A stretch of 64,000 bases of DNA, from positions 682,001 to 746,000 of the forward strand of contig NZ_JPDS01000003.1 of assembly GCF_000766795.1 (NCBI RefSeq), read 5' to 3'. The notes under the pieces were generated by a model. It worked only from the letters and a program-made list of their open reading frames with translations, was not told the DNA's origin and did no database searches. This stretch comes from Polaribacter sp. Hel1_85 (GTDB lineage: Bacteria; Bacteroidota; Bacteroidia; Flavobacteriales; Flavobacteriaceae). Positions 1 to 9,240 of this stretch are shown here, piece by piece; position 1 is the stretch's first letter, and each line of letters begins with the position of its first letter. The position numbers and the translations under genes were made by a program.

Positions 1-9
1 AAAAACGAT

Positions 10-1146
10 ATGAACGAGAAAATAATAACTAATTTAATAAAGCGTATTGAAAGGTCTGATTTGCAGTATCAAATTAAAGACTATTTAAAAGGAGAAAACT
101 TATCAGATAAAGATGCTGAATTATATATAGAATATGCTAAACAAAGAATTTACGAAAAAAGATTAACTACTCTTCCAAAAACTAAAAAGATAATTTTTGG
201 AATATGTTTGTTTATTTCTTTACTAACACTATGTATATACATATTTATTTTACCTAATAAAGGGTTTGGAAATGTAACCTTACTTTCTATTTTAGGCTCA
301 ATTATTTTTTCAGGAGCATTACTTTATACTTGGGTTTATTACAATAGTTGGAAAGAAAATAGAATAAAAAAAGAATTAGAAACTGAAAAGAAGCACGGTA
401 AAGGAATCTCAGGGATTTTTATATTAATCCCTATTCCTGCTATCATCATATATTTTATTTTTTCTTCAGTTTTAGAAAACGGTGAAAACAATTTTTTAAA
501 AGCATCGCAAGTCGAAGTTGAAGGAACTGTAATTTCTGGTTCTTCCAATAACTATAGCATAAGAAGAAGGAATGTAAACGTTTCAACAATTACAGTTGAA
601 TTTACTACTAAAGAGGGCAAAAAAGTTTTAGCCACAGAAGATATAAGTCAATATGAATTTAAAGAATTTTATAAAGGACAAAAAATAAGATTAGTTTATT
701 CTGCCTCTAATCCCGCAAACATAGGTTTACTTACAAATAAAAGTAATATTTCAAAGTTTAAGAACTCAGAAGAAAGAGATTTTAAAGCAACAGATTTAAT
801 TGAGCTAATAAATACAACAGACGAAGAAAAGACTTTAGAATTACTGAATAAAATATCTTACGGGTGGAAATTTAACGCTAATAAAAACCTATGGGAAAAT
901 AATTTAAAAAATATGCTATTCACGAAAAATAATAATAGAATTACACTTTTAACAGATGAGATAGCTATGTATAGATTTCCAAAACAATTTTTAGAATTAA
1001 ATTATAATGATATAACTATTGGTGGAATTAAAAACCCAATGACTCAGAAAGAAAGATTACTTGAGAATGAAATTTATATAGCAAAAATTGAACGAATTAG
1101 AAATAAACAAAAGATATATGTTTTAACAAGTTTAGAGAAAAAATAA
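10..1146 (+). CDS. DUF3592-like membrane protein (cassette gene)
   Basis: 378 aa. The N-terminal 55 residues are charged. Three hydrophobic segments follow at about residues 58-80, 88-110 and 130-152. A beta-rich stretch at about 165-245 (VEVEGTVISG, ITVEFTTKEGKKV, YKGQKIRLVYSASNPANIG) resembles the DUF3592 fold common in small bacterial membrane proteins. The C-terminal 130 residues are not recognised. Function is unknown. The gene ends 4 bases before its attC, whose first bases (GCACCACAAC) imply a cassette start lying just left of the window. ATG at 10 is taken as the start. Confidence 0.6.
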   Translation: MNEKIITNLIKRIERSDLQYQIKDYLKGENLSDKDAELYIEYAKQRIYEKRLTTLPKTKKIIFGICLFISLLTLCIYIFILPNKGFGNVTLLSILGSIIFSGALLYTWVYYNSWKENRIKKELETEKKHGKGISGIFILIPIPAIIIYFIFSSVLENGENNFLKASQVEVEGTVISGSSNNYSIRRRNVNVSTITVEFTTKEGKKVLATEDISQYEFKEFYKGQKIRLVYSASNPANIGLLTNKSNISKFKNSEERDFKATDLIELINTTDEEKTLELLNKISYGWKFNANKNLWENNLKNMLFTKNNNRITLLTDEIAMYRFPKQFLELNYNDITIGGIKNPMTQKERLLENEIYIAKIERIRNKQKIYVLTSLEKK

Positions 1147-1150
1147 CGCA

Positions 1151-1282
1151 CCACAACAACGTATAAAATTAATTGCTGGTTTTAGCCAGTTTACGAAAGT
1201 CCTCGCGGACTTTCTATATGTGTTTTATTTGCTAACTTTAGCGCTTAAAACACGCAACTAATCTTATACAAATACGTTGTAC
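1151..1282 (+). repeat. attC site 1
   Basis: Opens CCACAAC and closes GTTGTAC. The outer stem is GTATAA with TTATAC. The inner hairpin is GAAAGTCC-TCGC-GGACTTTC. Recombination would fall after G1276. Confidence 0.8.
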
Positions 1283-1288
1283 TACATT

Positions 1289-1855
1289 ATGAAAAAAACT
1301 TCAGTCATATTAATAATGTTATTGATTTCTATAAAAGTTACAGCTTGTAGTTGTGAATGGGGAGGGAATTTTTTAAGAATTGCTAATAATTCGAAATTAA
1401 TTATTAAAGGAAAAATTATCGAACATATTTATCATACTGAAAATGGAAAACGATTTACAGATTATGACGAATATTTTGCTGAAACTTTAAACAATAAATT
1501 TGACCCTTATTACGGAACTGGAGAATCCATAAAAGTGGAAATTATTGAAATTATAAGAGGTAAAGAGGAAAGAAAATTTATTGAAATATTTGATACTGAC
1601 GGAGCAGATTGTAGAGCAAGTATTCGTGAATTTAAAACTGGAAAAATTTATATTTTTGCAACATACAAACCTCATAGAACTGGAACAAAACTACCAAATG
1701 AATCTGACAATGATTACGCTATTGGAAGTTGTTATGAAAGCACATTGGAATATTTACCAAAGACTAATGAAGTTTTCGGAATGATTAAAGGAAAGTCTTA
1801 TAGAAGAAAAAGTCGAAAATATTGTTATGAAAAACTGAAAAGAAAAATAACGTAG
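1289..1855 (+). CDS. Secreted TIMP/netrin-like Cys-rich protein
   Basis: About 188 aa from ATG 1289; an in-frame TTG at 1277 is part of the attC and is less likely to be the start. The N-terminus MKKTSVILIMLLISIKVTA is a signal peptide followed at once by CSCEWGGNF. A mature N-terminal CxC with a later LIIKGKII strand is typical of bacterial tissue-inhibitor-of-metalloprotease-like secreted proteins. Further cysteines (DCRAS, GSCYE) could form disulfides. The cassette begins TTGTACTAC and ends GTAGTACAA, an exact complement, so it is intact. The specific target is unknown. Confidence 0.6.
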   Translation: MKKTSVILIMLLISIKVTACSCEWGGNFLRIANNSKLIIKGKIIEHIYHTENGKRFTDYDEYFAETLNNKFDPYYGTGESIKVEIIEIIRGKEERKFIEIFDTDGADCRASIREFKTGKIYIFATYKPHRTGTKLPNESDNDYAIGSCYESTLEYLPKTNEVFGMIKGKSYRRKSRKYCYEKLKRKIT

Positions 1856-1988
1856 TACAACACCGTATAAAAAAAATTGCTAAATTAGTGCTTAAACAAA
1901 GGCTGTTGCATCTTTATCAACTTCTGAATTTCCTTCGGAAATTCCTCGCTGACAAAACCGCAACTTCCCTTATACAACAACGTTGTGC
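1855..1988 (+). repeat. attC site 2 (variant with longer arm)
   Basis: Opens GTACAAC and closes GTTGTGC. It has an inner GAATTTCC-TTC-GGAAATTC hairpin and the AAACAAAGG...GTTGCA arm that is shared only with attC site 10. Confidence 0.75.
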
Positions 1989-2024
1989 GTTATTTGAGAA
2001 AAATCCGTAAATAAAAAGAAATTA

Positions 2025-2828
2025 ATGGCAAAATATCAATTACCAGCTTTAAAAAACGAAAGTGAATTTGAAGAATTTATATGTGATTTATTTAATGAAA
2101 TTGAAAATACTGAATCTTATACAAATTCTGAATTCCAACTTTTCGGAACTAAAGGTCAGAATCAAAAAGGAATTGATATTTTTTCTTTAAAAACAAAGAA
2201 AGTAATTCAATGTAAGTTGAAAAGTTTAAGACGAAAAGATGATTTATTAAGAAAAGAACTAATCGCAGATATCGACTCGGACTTAATAAAAATAGAAAAC
2301 TTGAATTTTGAATTTGAGCGTTTAATTTTCACATCGACTTTTAGAGATGATTCAAAAATACAAGAATACGTTTCTGAATTGAGTGGAAAAAGTGATTTTG
2401 ATATTTATTATTGGGGTTGGGATACAATTTCCAAATATGCAGAAGAGAGTGAATCTATACTAAAAAAATATTTTCCGAAACTATTTAAAAAACCAAAAAC
2501 GAAAAAAATTGAACTTCCCGAAAACGCTCTTGGGAAAGATTTATTGAAAAAAAATTACGTGAGTTATTTAATTAAACGTTATGGAGATTGGAAACAAATA
2601 GAATTATCAAGAAAAAACGAAAAATTCAATTGGGCAAGTTTCAATAAGCATATTATGAATAAGTACAAAGCATCTGGAATAAATTACATTCACGTAAATC
2701 ATTTCGAAAATTTGAGTGATTATTTAAAAAGCAGAATTGACAAAACTATTATGGGAAAAACCAGAATAAATAAAGGTCATAGAAATTATTCAACATTTAT
2801 AGAACATACAGATGGAATATTGGAATAA
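2025..2828 (+). CDS. Restriction-endonuclease-like protein (PD-(D/E)XK)
   Basis: 267 aa. Residues about 10-130 fit a PD-(D/E)XK nuclease core. A helix with FEEFICDLF is followed by QLFGTKGQNQKGIDIFSLKT and then VIQCKLKS, giving an Asp and a Q-x-K motif as in Mrr-like and related restriction enzymes that act on DNA. The region SDFDIYYWGWDTISKY follows. The C-terminal 100 residues are not recognised. It stands alone in its cassette with no methyltransferase, so it could be a modification-dependent nuclease or a solitary defence nuclease. Start ATG 2025 lies 43 bases after the recombination point. Cassette ends are complementary (GTTGTGCGTT / AACGCACAAC). Confidence 0.6.
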   Translation: MAKYQLPALKNESEFEEFICDLFNEIENTESYTNSEFQLFGTKGQNQKGIDIFSLKTKKVIQCKLKSLRRKDDLLRKELIADIDSDLIKIENLNFEFERLIFTSTFRDDSKIQEYVSELSGKSDFDIYYWGWDTISKYAEESESILKKYFPKLFKKPKTKKIELPENALGKDLLKKNYVSYLIKRYGDWKQIELSRKNEKFNWASFNKHIMNKYKASGINYIHVNHFENLSDYLKSRIDKTIMGKTRINKGHRNYSTFIEHTDGILE

Positions 2829-2835
2829 AAACAAC

Positions 2836-2967
2836 GCACAACACCGTATAAAATTAATTGCTGGTTTTAGCCAGTTTACGAAAGTCCTCTCGGACTTTCT
2901 ATCTGTGATTTATTTGCTAACTTTAGTGCTTAAAACACGCAACTAATCTTATACAACAACGTTAGCA
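2836..2967 (+). repeat. attC site 3
   Basis: Opens GCACAAC and closes GTTAGCA. The inner hairpin is GAAAGTCC-TCTC-GGACTTTC. It is near-identical to site 1 outside the terminal 7-mers. Confidence 0.8.
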
Positions 2968-2986
2968 AACATTAAATCCAAGAACT

Positions 2987-4036
2987 ATGAAGAAAATTTA
3001 TTTTTTAACAACATTATTTTTATTGACCAACATTAATCTTATTGCACAAACTATCGATGTAATAACTGAATTATCAAACCCTAATGCGATAGAAATAGAC
3101 GGAAACAACCTATACATTGCGGAATTTGAAGGAAATAAAATTTCTAAAATTAATATTACAGATAGTTCGCCAGTTGCCGTCGACATAGTGACAAACTTGA
3201 ATGGTCCTTCGGGAATAATTCTTATTGGAAATTACTTATATATTTCAGAACTTAATGGAAATAAAATTTCTAAAATTGACATTACCAATAATTCATCAAC
3301 AGTTATAGATGTTATAACTGAATTAAACCGACCCGCACAAATATTACTAGATGGAAATGATTTATATATTGCGGAACTTGGTGGAAATAAAATTTCTAAA
3401 ATTGACATTACTGACAGTTCTCCAACAGCCATTGATGTTATAACAGATTTGAATAGACCACAAGGAATAATACTTAATGGAAATGACTTATATATTGCTA
3501 ATTCTGGAGATAACAAAATTTCTAAAATTAACATTACAGATAGTTCTCCAACAGCAATTGATGTTATAACAGAATTGAGTAAACCAACAGGATTAACACT
3601 CAACGAAAATGACTTATATATTGCAGAATTTAATGGAAATAAGATTTCTAAAATTAACATTACAGAAAGCAATCCAACAGCAAAGGACGTTGTAAATGAA
3701 TTGATTGGACCTACTGGTTTGATAATTAATGGAAATGAAATGTATATTAATGAATTTACTGGTAATAAAATATCAAAAATTGATTTGTCTACACTCTCCA
3801 TAGATAATTTTTCTTTATTAAATAAAATAAAAACATTACCTAACCCAACAAATAATTTTCTTCAAATTTCAGGGTTAACTAAAATAGAAAATTACATAAT
3901 TTATAATATTTTAGGTACAGAAATAAAAAAAGGAATTATATCTGAAAACCAAAAAATTGATGTTAAAAATCTAATCGTTGGAATTTATTTCTTGAAACTT
4001 GAAAATGGAAGTTCAATCAGATTTATAAAAGAATAA
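2987..4036 (+). CDS. Secreted NHL-like beta-propeller protein with T9SS sorting domain
   Basis: 349 aa. A signal peptide (MKKIYFLTTLFLLTNINLIAQ) precedes six tandem repeats of about 41 residues, roughly residues 22-265. Each contains a form of GNDLYIAEFNGNKISKINIT followed by a TAIDVITEL linker. This is a beta-propeller blade pattern of the NHL/Vgb/SMP-30 type. Residues about 275-349 (LPNPTNNFLQISGLT ... GIYFLKLENGSSIRFIKE) form a type A T9SS sorting domain, so export and anchoring on the cell surface are predicted. Ligand and role are unknown. It is the only gene of its cassette (TTAGCAAAC / GTTTGCTAA). Confidence 0.75.
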   Translation: MKKIYFLTTLFLLTNINLIAQTIDVITELSNPNAIEIDGNNLYIAEFEGNKISKINITDSSPVAVDIVTNLNGPSGIILIGNYLYISELNGNKISKIDITNNSSTVIDVITELNRPAQILLDGNDLYIAELGGNKISKIDITDSSPTAIDVITDLNRPQGIILNGNDLYIANSGDNKISKINITDSSPTAIDVITELSKPTGLTLNENDLYIAEFNGNKISKINITESNPTAKDVVNELIGPTGLIINGNEMYINEFTGNKISKIDLSTLSIDNFSLLNKIKTLPNPTNNFLQISGLTKIENYIIYNILGTEIKKGIISENQKIDVKNLIVGIYFLKLENGSSIRFIKE

Positions 4037-4044
4037 AAAACGTT

Positions 4045-4178
4045 TGCTAACACCATATATAATTTATTGCTGATTTATCGTCTACTTACGAAAGTCCTCG
4101 CGGACTTTCTTGGTCGGTAATTATTTACTAAATTAGTTGCTTAAAACACGCAACAAACCATATACAACAACGTTAGCA
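4045..4178 (+). repeat. attC site 4
   Basis: Opens TGCTAAC and closes GTTAGCA. The inner hairpin is GAAAGTCC-TCGC-GGACTTTC. The outer stem is altered to ATATATAA / CATATAC and is shared with site 6. Confidence 0.8.
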
Positions 4179-4298
4179 CCAATTGAAATCCTGCAATAAC
4201 AATAAATTCCGAAAATGCCGTATAAATGTCGTAGAGAAGTCTCTATAAAACGAGAATTTATGGAATATTTTTACGAGACAAATTAAACTAAATTAAAG

Positions 4299-4916
4299 AT
4301 GACTGAAATCGGAAAAAGAATAAAAGAAATAAGAATAAAAAAAGGTTTATCACAGGAAGAATTGGCTGAATCTTCTAAAGTAAACCTAAGAACAATTCAA
4401 CGAATTGAAAATAATGAAACACAACCAAGAGAAAAAACTCTTAAACTTATTTTTAGCGCATTAGAAGTCGAAGTAATTAAGAGTGAAAAGAAAAAAATTG
4501 ATAAATATCAGATTTGGACATTATTTTTGACATTACTTATAATTATATGTTCATTTATGGCTTGGGTTTATGAGTTTAAATACTTTAACAATAAGACTGG
4601 TGAGAATATATATAGAAAAGTTACAGGTTGGAATGGACACATAAATCTTAGACATTATCATTTTCAAAATTGGATATTAAGTCTTAGTGCAATAATTATT
4701 GGATTAGTCGTTTTAAGTCATTCTTTAAACCTAACAAAATACAAAATGAAATATATTTTAATACAAATATTCTTTGTGCTCTTATATTTAATTGCATTAT
4801 TAGATGGGGAAAGAGGTCAATTAAGACCAGCACTATTTGTTGTCATTATTGCATCGGTTTTGTTAATAATAACATATCGAAAAGAAGGAAAAAAAACTGG
4901 TGCTAACACCGTATAA
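4299..4916 (+). CDS. XRE-family HTH regulator with membrane domain
   Basis: 205 aa. Residues 1-60 are a Cro/C1-type helix-turn-helix (IGKRIKEIRIKKGLSQEELA ... NLRTIQRIENNETQPREKTL). After a short basic linker come about four hydrophobic segments, near residues 70-90, 125-145, 150-168 and 178-195. Membrane-tethered XRE proteins of this layout are common in Flavobacteriia and often sense a membrane signal, but no partner gene is present in the cassette. It is preceded by about 120 non-coding bases after the recombination point, more than most cassettes here, which could hold its own promoter. Confidence 0.7.
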   Translation: MTEIGKRIKEIRIKKGLSQEELAESSKVNLRTIQRIENNETQPREKTLKLIFSALEVEVIKSEKKKIDKYQIWTLFLTLLIIICSFMAWVYEFKYFNNKTGENIYRKVTGWNGHINLRHYHFQNWILSLSAIIIGLVVLSHSLNLTKYKMKYILIQIFFVLLYLIALLDGERGQLRPALFVVIIASVLLIITYRKEGKKTGANTV

Positions 4917-5033
4917 ACTTTATTGCTGGTTTTTGCTCACTTGGGAAATTCCTTCGGAATTTCGCCGTTCGTGTTTTATTTAGTAAATTCACTGCTAAAC
5001 CAACGCAACAAAGCTTATACAACAACGTTACCC
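4901..5033 (+). repeat. attC site 5
   Basis: Opens TGCTAAC, overlapping the end of the upstream gene, and closes GTTACCC. The inner hairpin is GAAATTCC-TTC-GGAATTTC. The arms TTATTGCTGG...GCAACAAAGC TTATAC are shared with site 14. Confidence 0.8.
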
Positions 5034-5093
5034 ACAAGCTAAACGAACATCGAGCCAATAGAAGAAATACTGCCACAAAAGGAAAATAAGGAA

Positions 5094-5984
5094 TTGAACT
5101 TAATTCTCAAAAACCTTTCTGACAACTTGAGAAAAGTTGTGAATTTTGGTACTCATATTTTAAAATGGGACATTGAGAAAAAAAGAAATGGAAGAGACAA
5201 AAATGTACCTTCTGTCTTTTTAAGAAACAGTATTGAATTAGGAGATTCAGTTTCTATATTAATTGAAAAATCGTCAATTGAACCAGCGAAAATATTGATT
5301 CGTTCTTTAATGGAAAGTACTTTTAGCTTACTTTATATGATTGAGAAAGATGAACAATTACGTTCCCATTCATTTTTAATTTGCCGACTAAATAAAGAAA
5401 TTAAATATTACAAACAGTTCATCAAAGATGAGAAAATTTCGAAAAATTTTGTTTCAAAATTTATTAAGCAAGAACCCGATTTTGAATTAGAAAATCATTG
5501 TAATCCAATAGAAATAGAGAGAGTAATTAAAGCTAAAGAGAGTTTATTGTTAGAAGACAATTACAAAGAAGCAAACATTGAATTTCAACGAACTTGTAAT
5601 AAAAGTAAAAAAAGAAATAACAATCCGAATTGGTATTCATTATATGATGGACCAAATAATTTTGAAAACCTCTGTTTGTATCTAAATAGTACAATTCTTT
5701 ACGAGTTTCAATATAGAAAATATTCCGAAAATGTTCATCCAAATAGCGTAATGAATGGATTTGTAATTGCAGGAAAGGACAAAGCAGATATTTTACAAAT
5801 TCGGAATTTTAAAGAATGTAAAGAAGTTTTCTATAATGGAATAAACTTATTAATTGACGTATATCGTGAATTTATAAAAATGAGATTACCCGAAAAACAA
5901 AACGATTTTGATACTTGGTATTTAAGCTATATTCCTGAATTTGAAAAAACGGATTTAGAAACAAAATTTAAATATGTGGAATAA
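5094..5984 (+). CDS. DUF5677-like protein, start uncertain
   Basis: At least 296 aa. The segment FLRNSIELGDSVSILIEK followed by EPAKILIRSLMESTFSLLYM matches the helical pattern of DUF5677 proteins, a family of unknown function. No ATG lies upstream in frame. The reading frame is open back to about 5043 and contains ATC GAG CCA ATA GAA GAA at 5049, which looks like an ATG start mutated to ATC. A TTG at 5094 is the conservative choice. Translation could therefore be weak. The cassette is otherwise intact (TTACCCACA / TGTGGGTAA). Confidence 0.55.
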   Translation: MNLILKNLSDNLRKVVNFGTHILKWDIEKKRNGRDKNVPSVFLRNSIELGDSVSILIEKSSIEPAKILIRSLMESTFSLLYMIEKDEQLRSHSFLICRLNKEIKYYKQFIKDEKISKNFVSKFIKQEPDFELENHCNPIEIERVIKAKESLLLEDNYKEANIEFQRTCNKSKKRNNNPNWYSLYDGPNNFENLCLYLNSTILYEFQYRKYSENVHPNSVMNGFVIAGKDKADILQIRNFKECKEVFYNGINLLIDVYREFIKMRLPEKQNDFDTWYLSYIPEFEKTDLETKFKYVE

Positions 5985-5991
5985 AGCCTGT

Positions 5992-6125
5992 GGGTAACAC
6001 CGTATATAATTTATTGCTGGCTTTTCGCCTACTTACGAAAGTCCTCGCGGACTTTCTTGGTCGGTAATTATTTACTAAATTAGTTGCTTGAAACACGCAA
6101 CAAACCATATACAACAACGTTGGGT
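5992..6125 (+). repeat. attC site 6
   Basis: Opens GGGTAAC and closes GTTGGGT. The inner hairpin is GAAAGTCC-TCGC-GGACTTTC. It is nearly identical to site 4. Confidence 0.8.
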
Positions 6126-6145
6126 GCAATTAAAACAAAACAAAA

Positions 6146-7135
6146 TTGAGTTACGGAATTTTTTTAAAAGAAGTTGACAATTACTTCGATGAAAGAGAAA
6201 AACTTGGACTTCCAAAGCAAACTTGGGAACAAAACGAAATTTATGTTCGTGATAAGTGGATTAAAGAAAAAAGATTTTCTGAACTGATCGCGTTCATCCA
6301 CGAAAACTATGATTCTGGACAATGGGATGAATTCTTTGAACCTCTTGAAAAACACCTAATTGAAAACAAACTTGAAAAGGAATTTATTAAATTTTGGAAA
6401 GGAATATTAAGACGTCGTTTTTCGAGTTTATGGCATTGGAATAAAGAAATTGGTGAAAAAACAGAATATTGGGATGGAGCGAAAAAAACTTTTGAATGTC
6501 AAAAATTGACTTTAGAAGGTTTGTACAGATTTAAGCAAGGTTTAACCGAACTTGGAGCGGAAGAGGAAATTAGAAAAACTGACGAACTTATTAAAACAGT
6601 AGACAAGTTAGAAAAACCCAAACCAAAAAAGACTACAGACAAAAGAAAGATAGACGAAAAAGTATTTTGGGAACTAATTAATATAAATAGAGAAAAATCA
6701 GAGGACAAAATAGATTTCATAGAAAAATTATCAAACCAATTAAAGGAATTCAAACCGTCAGAAATAAAACGTTTCGAAAGAACATTTTTGACTAAATACC
6801 AAGAATTAAATCGTTGGGAAATTTGGGCTTTAGTATATATTGCAAGACGCGGTTGTGGAGATGATGCATTTGATTATTTCAAAGCTTGGGTAATTTCAAA
6901 AGGGCAAAAAGCATTTGAGAATATTAAAGGTCTAAAAATATCGGAATTAAAACAGTATTTTGACGAAGACCCACAACTCGAAGAAATGTTTTCGCTTGCC
7001 GAAAATGTTTATGAAAATAAAACTGGTGAGTTAATGACACCTGTTAGAGTTAAAAAACAAAAATTATCTGGAAAAGAATGGAAAGAAGAAAATTTAGAAA
7101 AGGAATTTTCGGAAATTTGGAAAATATTTGAATAA
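6146..7135 (+). CDS. Hypothetical protein, 329 aa, TTG start
   Basis: A long charged protein with no recognised domain, no signal peptide and no membrane segment, so it is probably cytoplasmic. The frame is closed on the left by the attC. The only early start is TTG at 6146, 27 bases after the recombination point, because no ATG occurs in the first 270 codons. A Lys/Glu-rich linker (KPKPKKTTDKRKIDEK, about residues 152-168) separates an N-terminal half (repeated W residues, FIHENYDSGQWDEFFEPL) from a C-terminal half with GDDAFDYFKAWVISKGQ. The C-terminal half resembles DUF4240-type proteins, but that assignment is weak. The cassette contains only this gene. Confidence 0.55.
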   Translation: MSYGIFLKEVDNYFDEREKLGLPKQTWEQNEIYVRDKWIKEKRFSELIAFIHENYDSGQWDEFFEPLEKHLIENKLEKEFIKFWKGILRRRFSSLWHWNKEIGEKTEYWDGAKKTFECQKLTLEGLYRFKQGLTELGAEEEIRKTDELIKTVDKLEKPKPKKTTDKRKIDEKVFWELININREKSEDKIDFIEKLSNQLKEFKPSEIKRFERTFLTKYQELNRWEIWALVYIARRGCGDDAFDYFKAWVISKGQKAFENIKGLKISELKQYFDEDPQLEEMFSLAENVYENKTGELMTPVRVKKQKLSGKEWKEENLEKEFSEIWKIFE

Positions 7136-7145
7136 AAAAAACTGC

Positions 7146-7277
7146 ACCCAACACCGTGTAAAAAAAATTGCTAGTAAAAGCCAGTTTACGAAAGTCCTCG
7201 CGGACTTTCTATTTGTGATTTATTTGCTAACTTTAGTGCTTAAACCACGCAACTTTTCTTACACAACAACGTTGTAC
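7146..7277 (+). repeat. attC site 7
   Basis: Opens ACCCAAC and closes GTTGTAC. The inner hairpin is GAAAGTCC-TCGC-GGACTTTC. The outer stem is GTGTAA / TTACAC instead of GTATAA / TTATAC, a compensated change. Confidence 0.8.
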
Positions 7278-7315
7278 GTAAGCTGCCAAAATCACGCTAA
7301 CAACCAATAAACTGA

Positions 7316-7861
7316 ATGAATTTCACCCAGATATATACAACTCGAAAACTTGAAAAGACAATTGCGAAATCGATTGTGGAAAAAAACGAAACTGAAAATA
7401 AAATATTGGGCGAATGGGTTGCGACCATTTTTTACGTGGATAGAAAAAAATGTTGGCTAATTGTAAACAAACTGACCAAATATTTGTTAATTCTATCAGA
7501 TATAAAAACATCTGAATTGAATAACATAACTCGAATTTTTACAGAAACGCTTCATTCTCAATTTAAAAATGATGGAATTGAAATCGGTTACGAAACTTTG
7601 AAAGGAATAATTGGCGAAATAAAACTGTGCGAAACGAATAATGACCGAAGTGCGAATGGTTCGTTAAATAATTGTATATTCAGCATAGAACATTGGAAAA
7701 TAGAATACGGAAGTTTTGAAAACTTACCGTTTAGAAAAATAAATAGCGGGTTGAATAGCTCGCCGAATAAAATATTGAAATGGAAATATCCGAAAGAAGT
7801 AATGAGCGAAACAATAAAAGCCTACGTACAACAACGTGTATATTCAATTGCTAGCTTCTAG
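7316..7861 (+). CDS. DUF6933-like protein whose stop lies in the attC
   Basis: 181 aa. The start MNFTQIYTTRKLEKTI followed by EWVATIFYVDRKKCWLIVNKLTKYLLILSD matches the DUF6933 pattern, a short strand followed by the hallmark R-K-C-W/V-L-V-N segment. Its function is unknown. The reading frame runs without a stop through the cassette end (7826) and 35 bases into attC, so the last dozen residues (AYVQQRVYSIASF) are encoded by the recombination site. After transfer to another array the tail could differ. ATG 7316 is 45 bases after the recombination point. Confidence 0.6.
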   Translation: MNFTQIYTTRKLEKTIAKSIVEKNETENKILGEWVATIFYVDRKKCWLIVNKLTKYLLILSDIKTSELNNITRIFTETLHSQFKNDGIEIGYETLKGIIGEIKLCETNNDRSANGSLNNCIFSIEHWKIEYGSFENLPFRKINSGLNSSPNKILKWKYPKEVMSETIKAYVQQRVYSIASF

Positions 7862-7959
7862 CCTACTTGGGAAAATCCTCGCGGATTTTCTATTCAGTAA
7901 TTATTTGCTAAATTTAATGCTTAAACCACGCAACTGAAACATACACAATCACGTTGGCA
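7826..7959 (+). repeat. attC site 8
   Basis: Opens GTACAAC and closes GTTGGCA. The inner hairpin is GAAAATCC-TCGC-GGATTTTC, a compensatory change relative to site 7. It encodes the C-terminus of the preceding gene. Confidence 0.8.
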
Positions 7960-7970
7960 ACAATAAAAAA

Positions 7971-8555
7971 ATGAGAATACTAAAACTGACTTTCTTACTT
8001 CTTTTAATAATCTCTTGTAAAGAAAATAAGCAAGAACCTAAATCTGAATTAAAAACGGAAAGTAAAGAATCGAAATCCATAACTGAACAAGAACAGACGA
8101 AAATTGAAATGGATTCGATTTATAAATTGTACAAAAAAGGAGAAGTGGAAAAATACGATTGGGATTTAGCTTTTAAGAAAGCTGAAAATTATCAAAAAGT
8201 ATCTGAATCTTACTCTGACAAAAAAAAAGTTCCAAATGATTTTCTGGAATTCAGTCAAAAATTCATTTTCGACCCTAATTTTCAAAAAGCTCATATCGAC
8301 TTTGACAATTTAATTGCTGTTGTTGGAGCTTGTGAAGAAACCTATGTTTTAAAGAAGAATAATTGGGTATATGACGATTGGAACTTTATTAATGAAATTG
8401 GAATTGACGAAAAATGGGAAAACACATTCAATTTTTCTGACAATATATTCTACTCTGAATATACATTAAAAGAAATAGGAACCCTTACAATGCTCGGATT
8501 TGAAAAAATAAATGGAGAATGGAATTTAACTTTATATATTCAAAATGACTGTTAA
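7971..8555 (+). CDS. Small lipoprotein, unknown function
   Basis: 194 aa. The N-terminus MRILKLTFLLLLIISCKENK has a lipobox (LIISC) with Cys17 as the expected lipidated residue. A Lys/Glu/Ser-rich linker follows (about residues 20-45), then a globular domain with FLEFSQKFIFDPNFQKAHI and WNLTLYIQNDC. It is predicted to be anchored in the outer or inner membrane facing the periplasm. The fold resembles DUF4348-type lipoproteins of Bacteroidota, but this was judged by eye only. The start is 18 bases after the recombination point, leaving no room for a promoter inside the cassette. Confidence 0.6.
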   Translation: MRILKLTFLLLLIISCKENKQEPKSELKTESKESKSITEQEQTKIEMDSIYKLYKKGEVEKYDWDLAFKKAENYQKVSESYSDKKKVPNDFLEFSQKFIFDPNFQKAHIDFDNLIAVVGACEETYVLKKNNWVYDDWNFINEIGIDEKWENTFNFSDNIFYSEYTLKEIGTLTMLGFEKINGEWNLTLYIQNDC

Positions 8556-8563
8556 ATTAATGT

Positions 8564-8697
8564 TGCCAACAATGTGTAAAAATAATTGCTTGGTTCTAGC
8601 TTACTCGGAAAATCCTGCGGATTTTCCTCTGGTTCGTTCCATTTTTATTAAGTTAGTAACTTAAACGCGCAACTATCCTTACACGACAACGTTAGCA
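8564..8697 (+). repeat. attC site 9
   Basis: Opens TGCCAAC and closes GTTAGCA. The inner hairpin GGAAAATCC-TGC-GGATTTTCC is lengthened by one pair. Outer stem GTGTAA / TTACAC. Confidence 0.78.
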
Positions 8698-8716
8698 GTC
8701 AGTTGAACTCACTCAT

Positions 8717-9229
8717 ATGTATGACAAAGAGAAAATAGAAAACTTTCATATTCGAATGGAGGAAATAATTGAAAAGTTTGACAAAAAACAAGCTTTTGAA
8801 TTGATTACAACAGAACTCAAAGATTGTGAGGACAAATATCTGACTGAATTTATGGCGCCTTTAAACTTCTTGAATTATGAGCCTGTTTTAGACTGGATTG
8901 AGGAAAATGCAAAGAGGAATAAAAATATTACGCAAGATTGGGGACATTTATCTGCGAGTTCGAATTTTAGCTGGAAAAGAGCGGAAAAATGGCTTGAAAT
9001 GGGAAGACCTTTGAGCTTGATTGCACTCGATGCAACAATGTTCTGTACAACAAGAGGAGAGCGACTAAATCAGTCACTTTTGATGAGAGAATTGAATCCT
9101 AAACTGACCGACAATCCTAAACTGGACAAAATAGCAAATGGACTAAAAAACTATTTGAAAAAAGACAGCGTACCAAGGACAAAGAATGTAATTGATAAAA
9201 TAATAAATGACATATTTGAAATTGGATAA
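8717..9229 (+). CDS. Hypothetical helical protein, 170 aa
   Basis: No family was recognised. The protein is predicted mostly helical, with an acidic N-terminal half (MYDKEKIENFHIRMEEIIEK) and a Trp-rich centre (WIEENAKRNKNITQDWGHLSASSNFSWKRAEKWLEMGRP). There is no signal peptide or membrane span, so it is likely cytoplasmic. It is the single gene of an intact cassette (TTAGCAGT / ACTGCTAA). ATG 8717 lies 25 bases after the recombination point. Base composition is like that of its neighbours. Confidence 0.55.
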   Translation: MYDKEKIENFHIRMEEIIEKFDKKQAFELITTELKDCEDKYLTEFMAPLNFLNYEPVLDWIEENAKRNKNITQDWGHLSASSNFSWKRAEKWLEMGRPLSLIALDATMFCTTRGERLNQSLLMRELNPKLTDNPKLDKIANGLKNYLKKDSVPRTKNVIDKIINDIFEIG

Positions 9230-9240
9230 AAAAACCGAAC

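Noticed and set aside
3232..3801. Long minus-strand frame opposite the beta-propeller gene
   Set aside because: It is an antisense shadow produced by the tandem repeats of the plus-strand gene.
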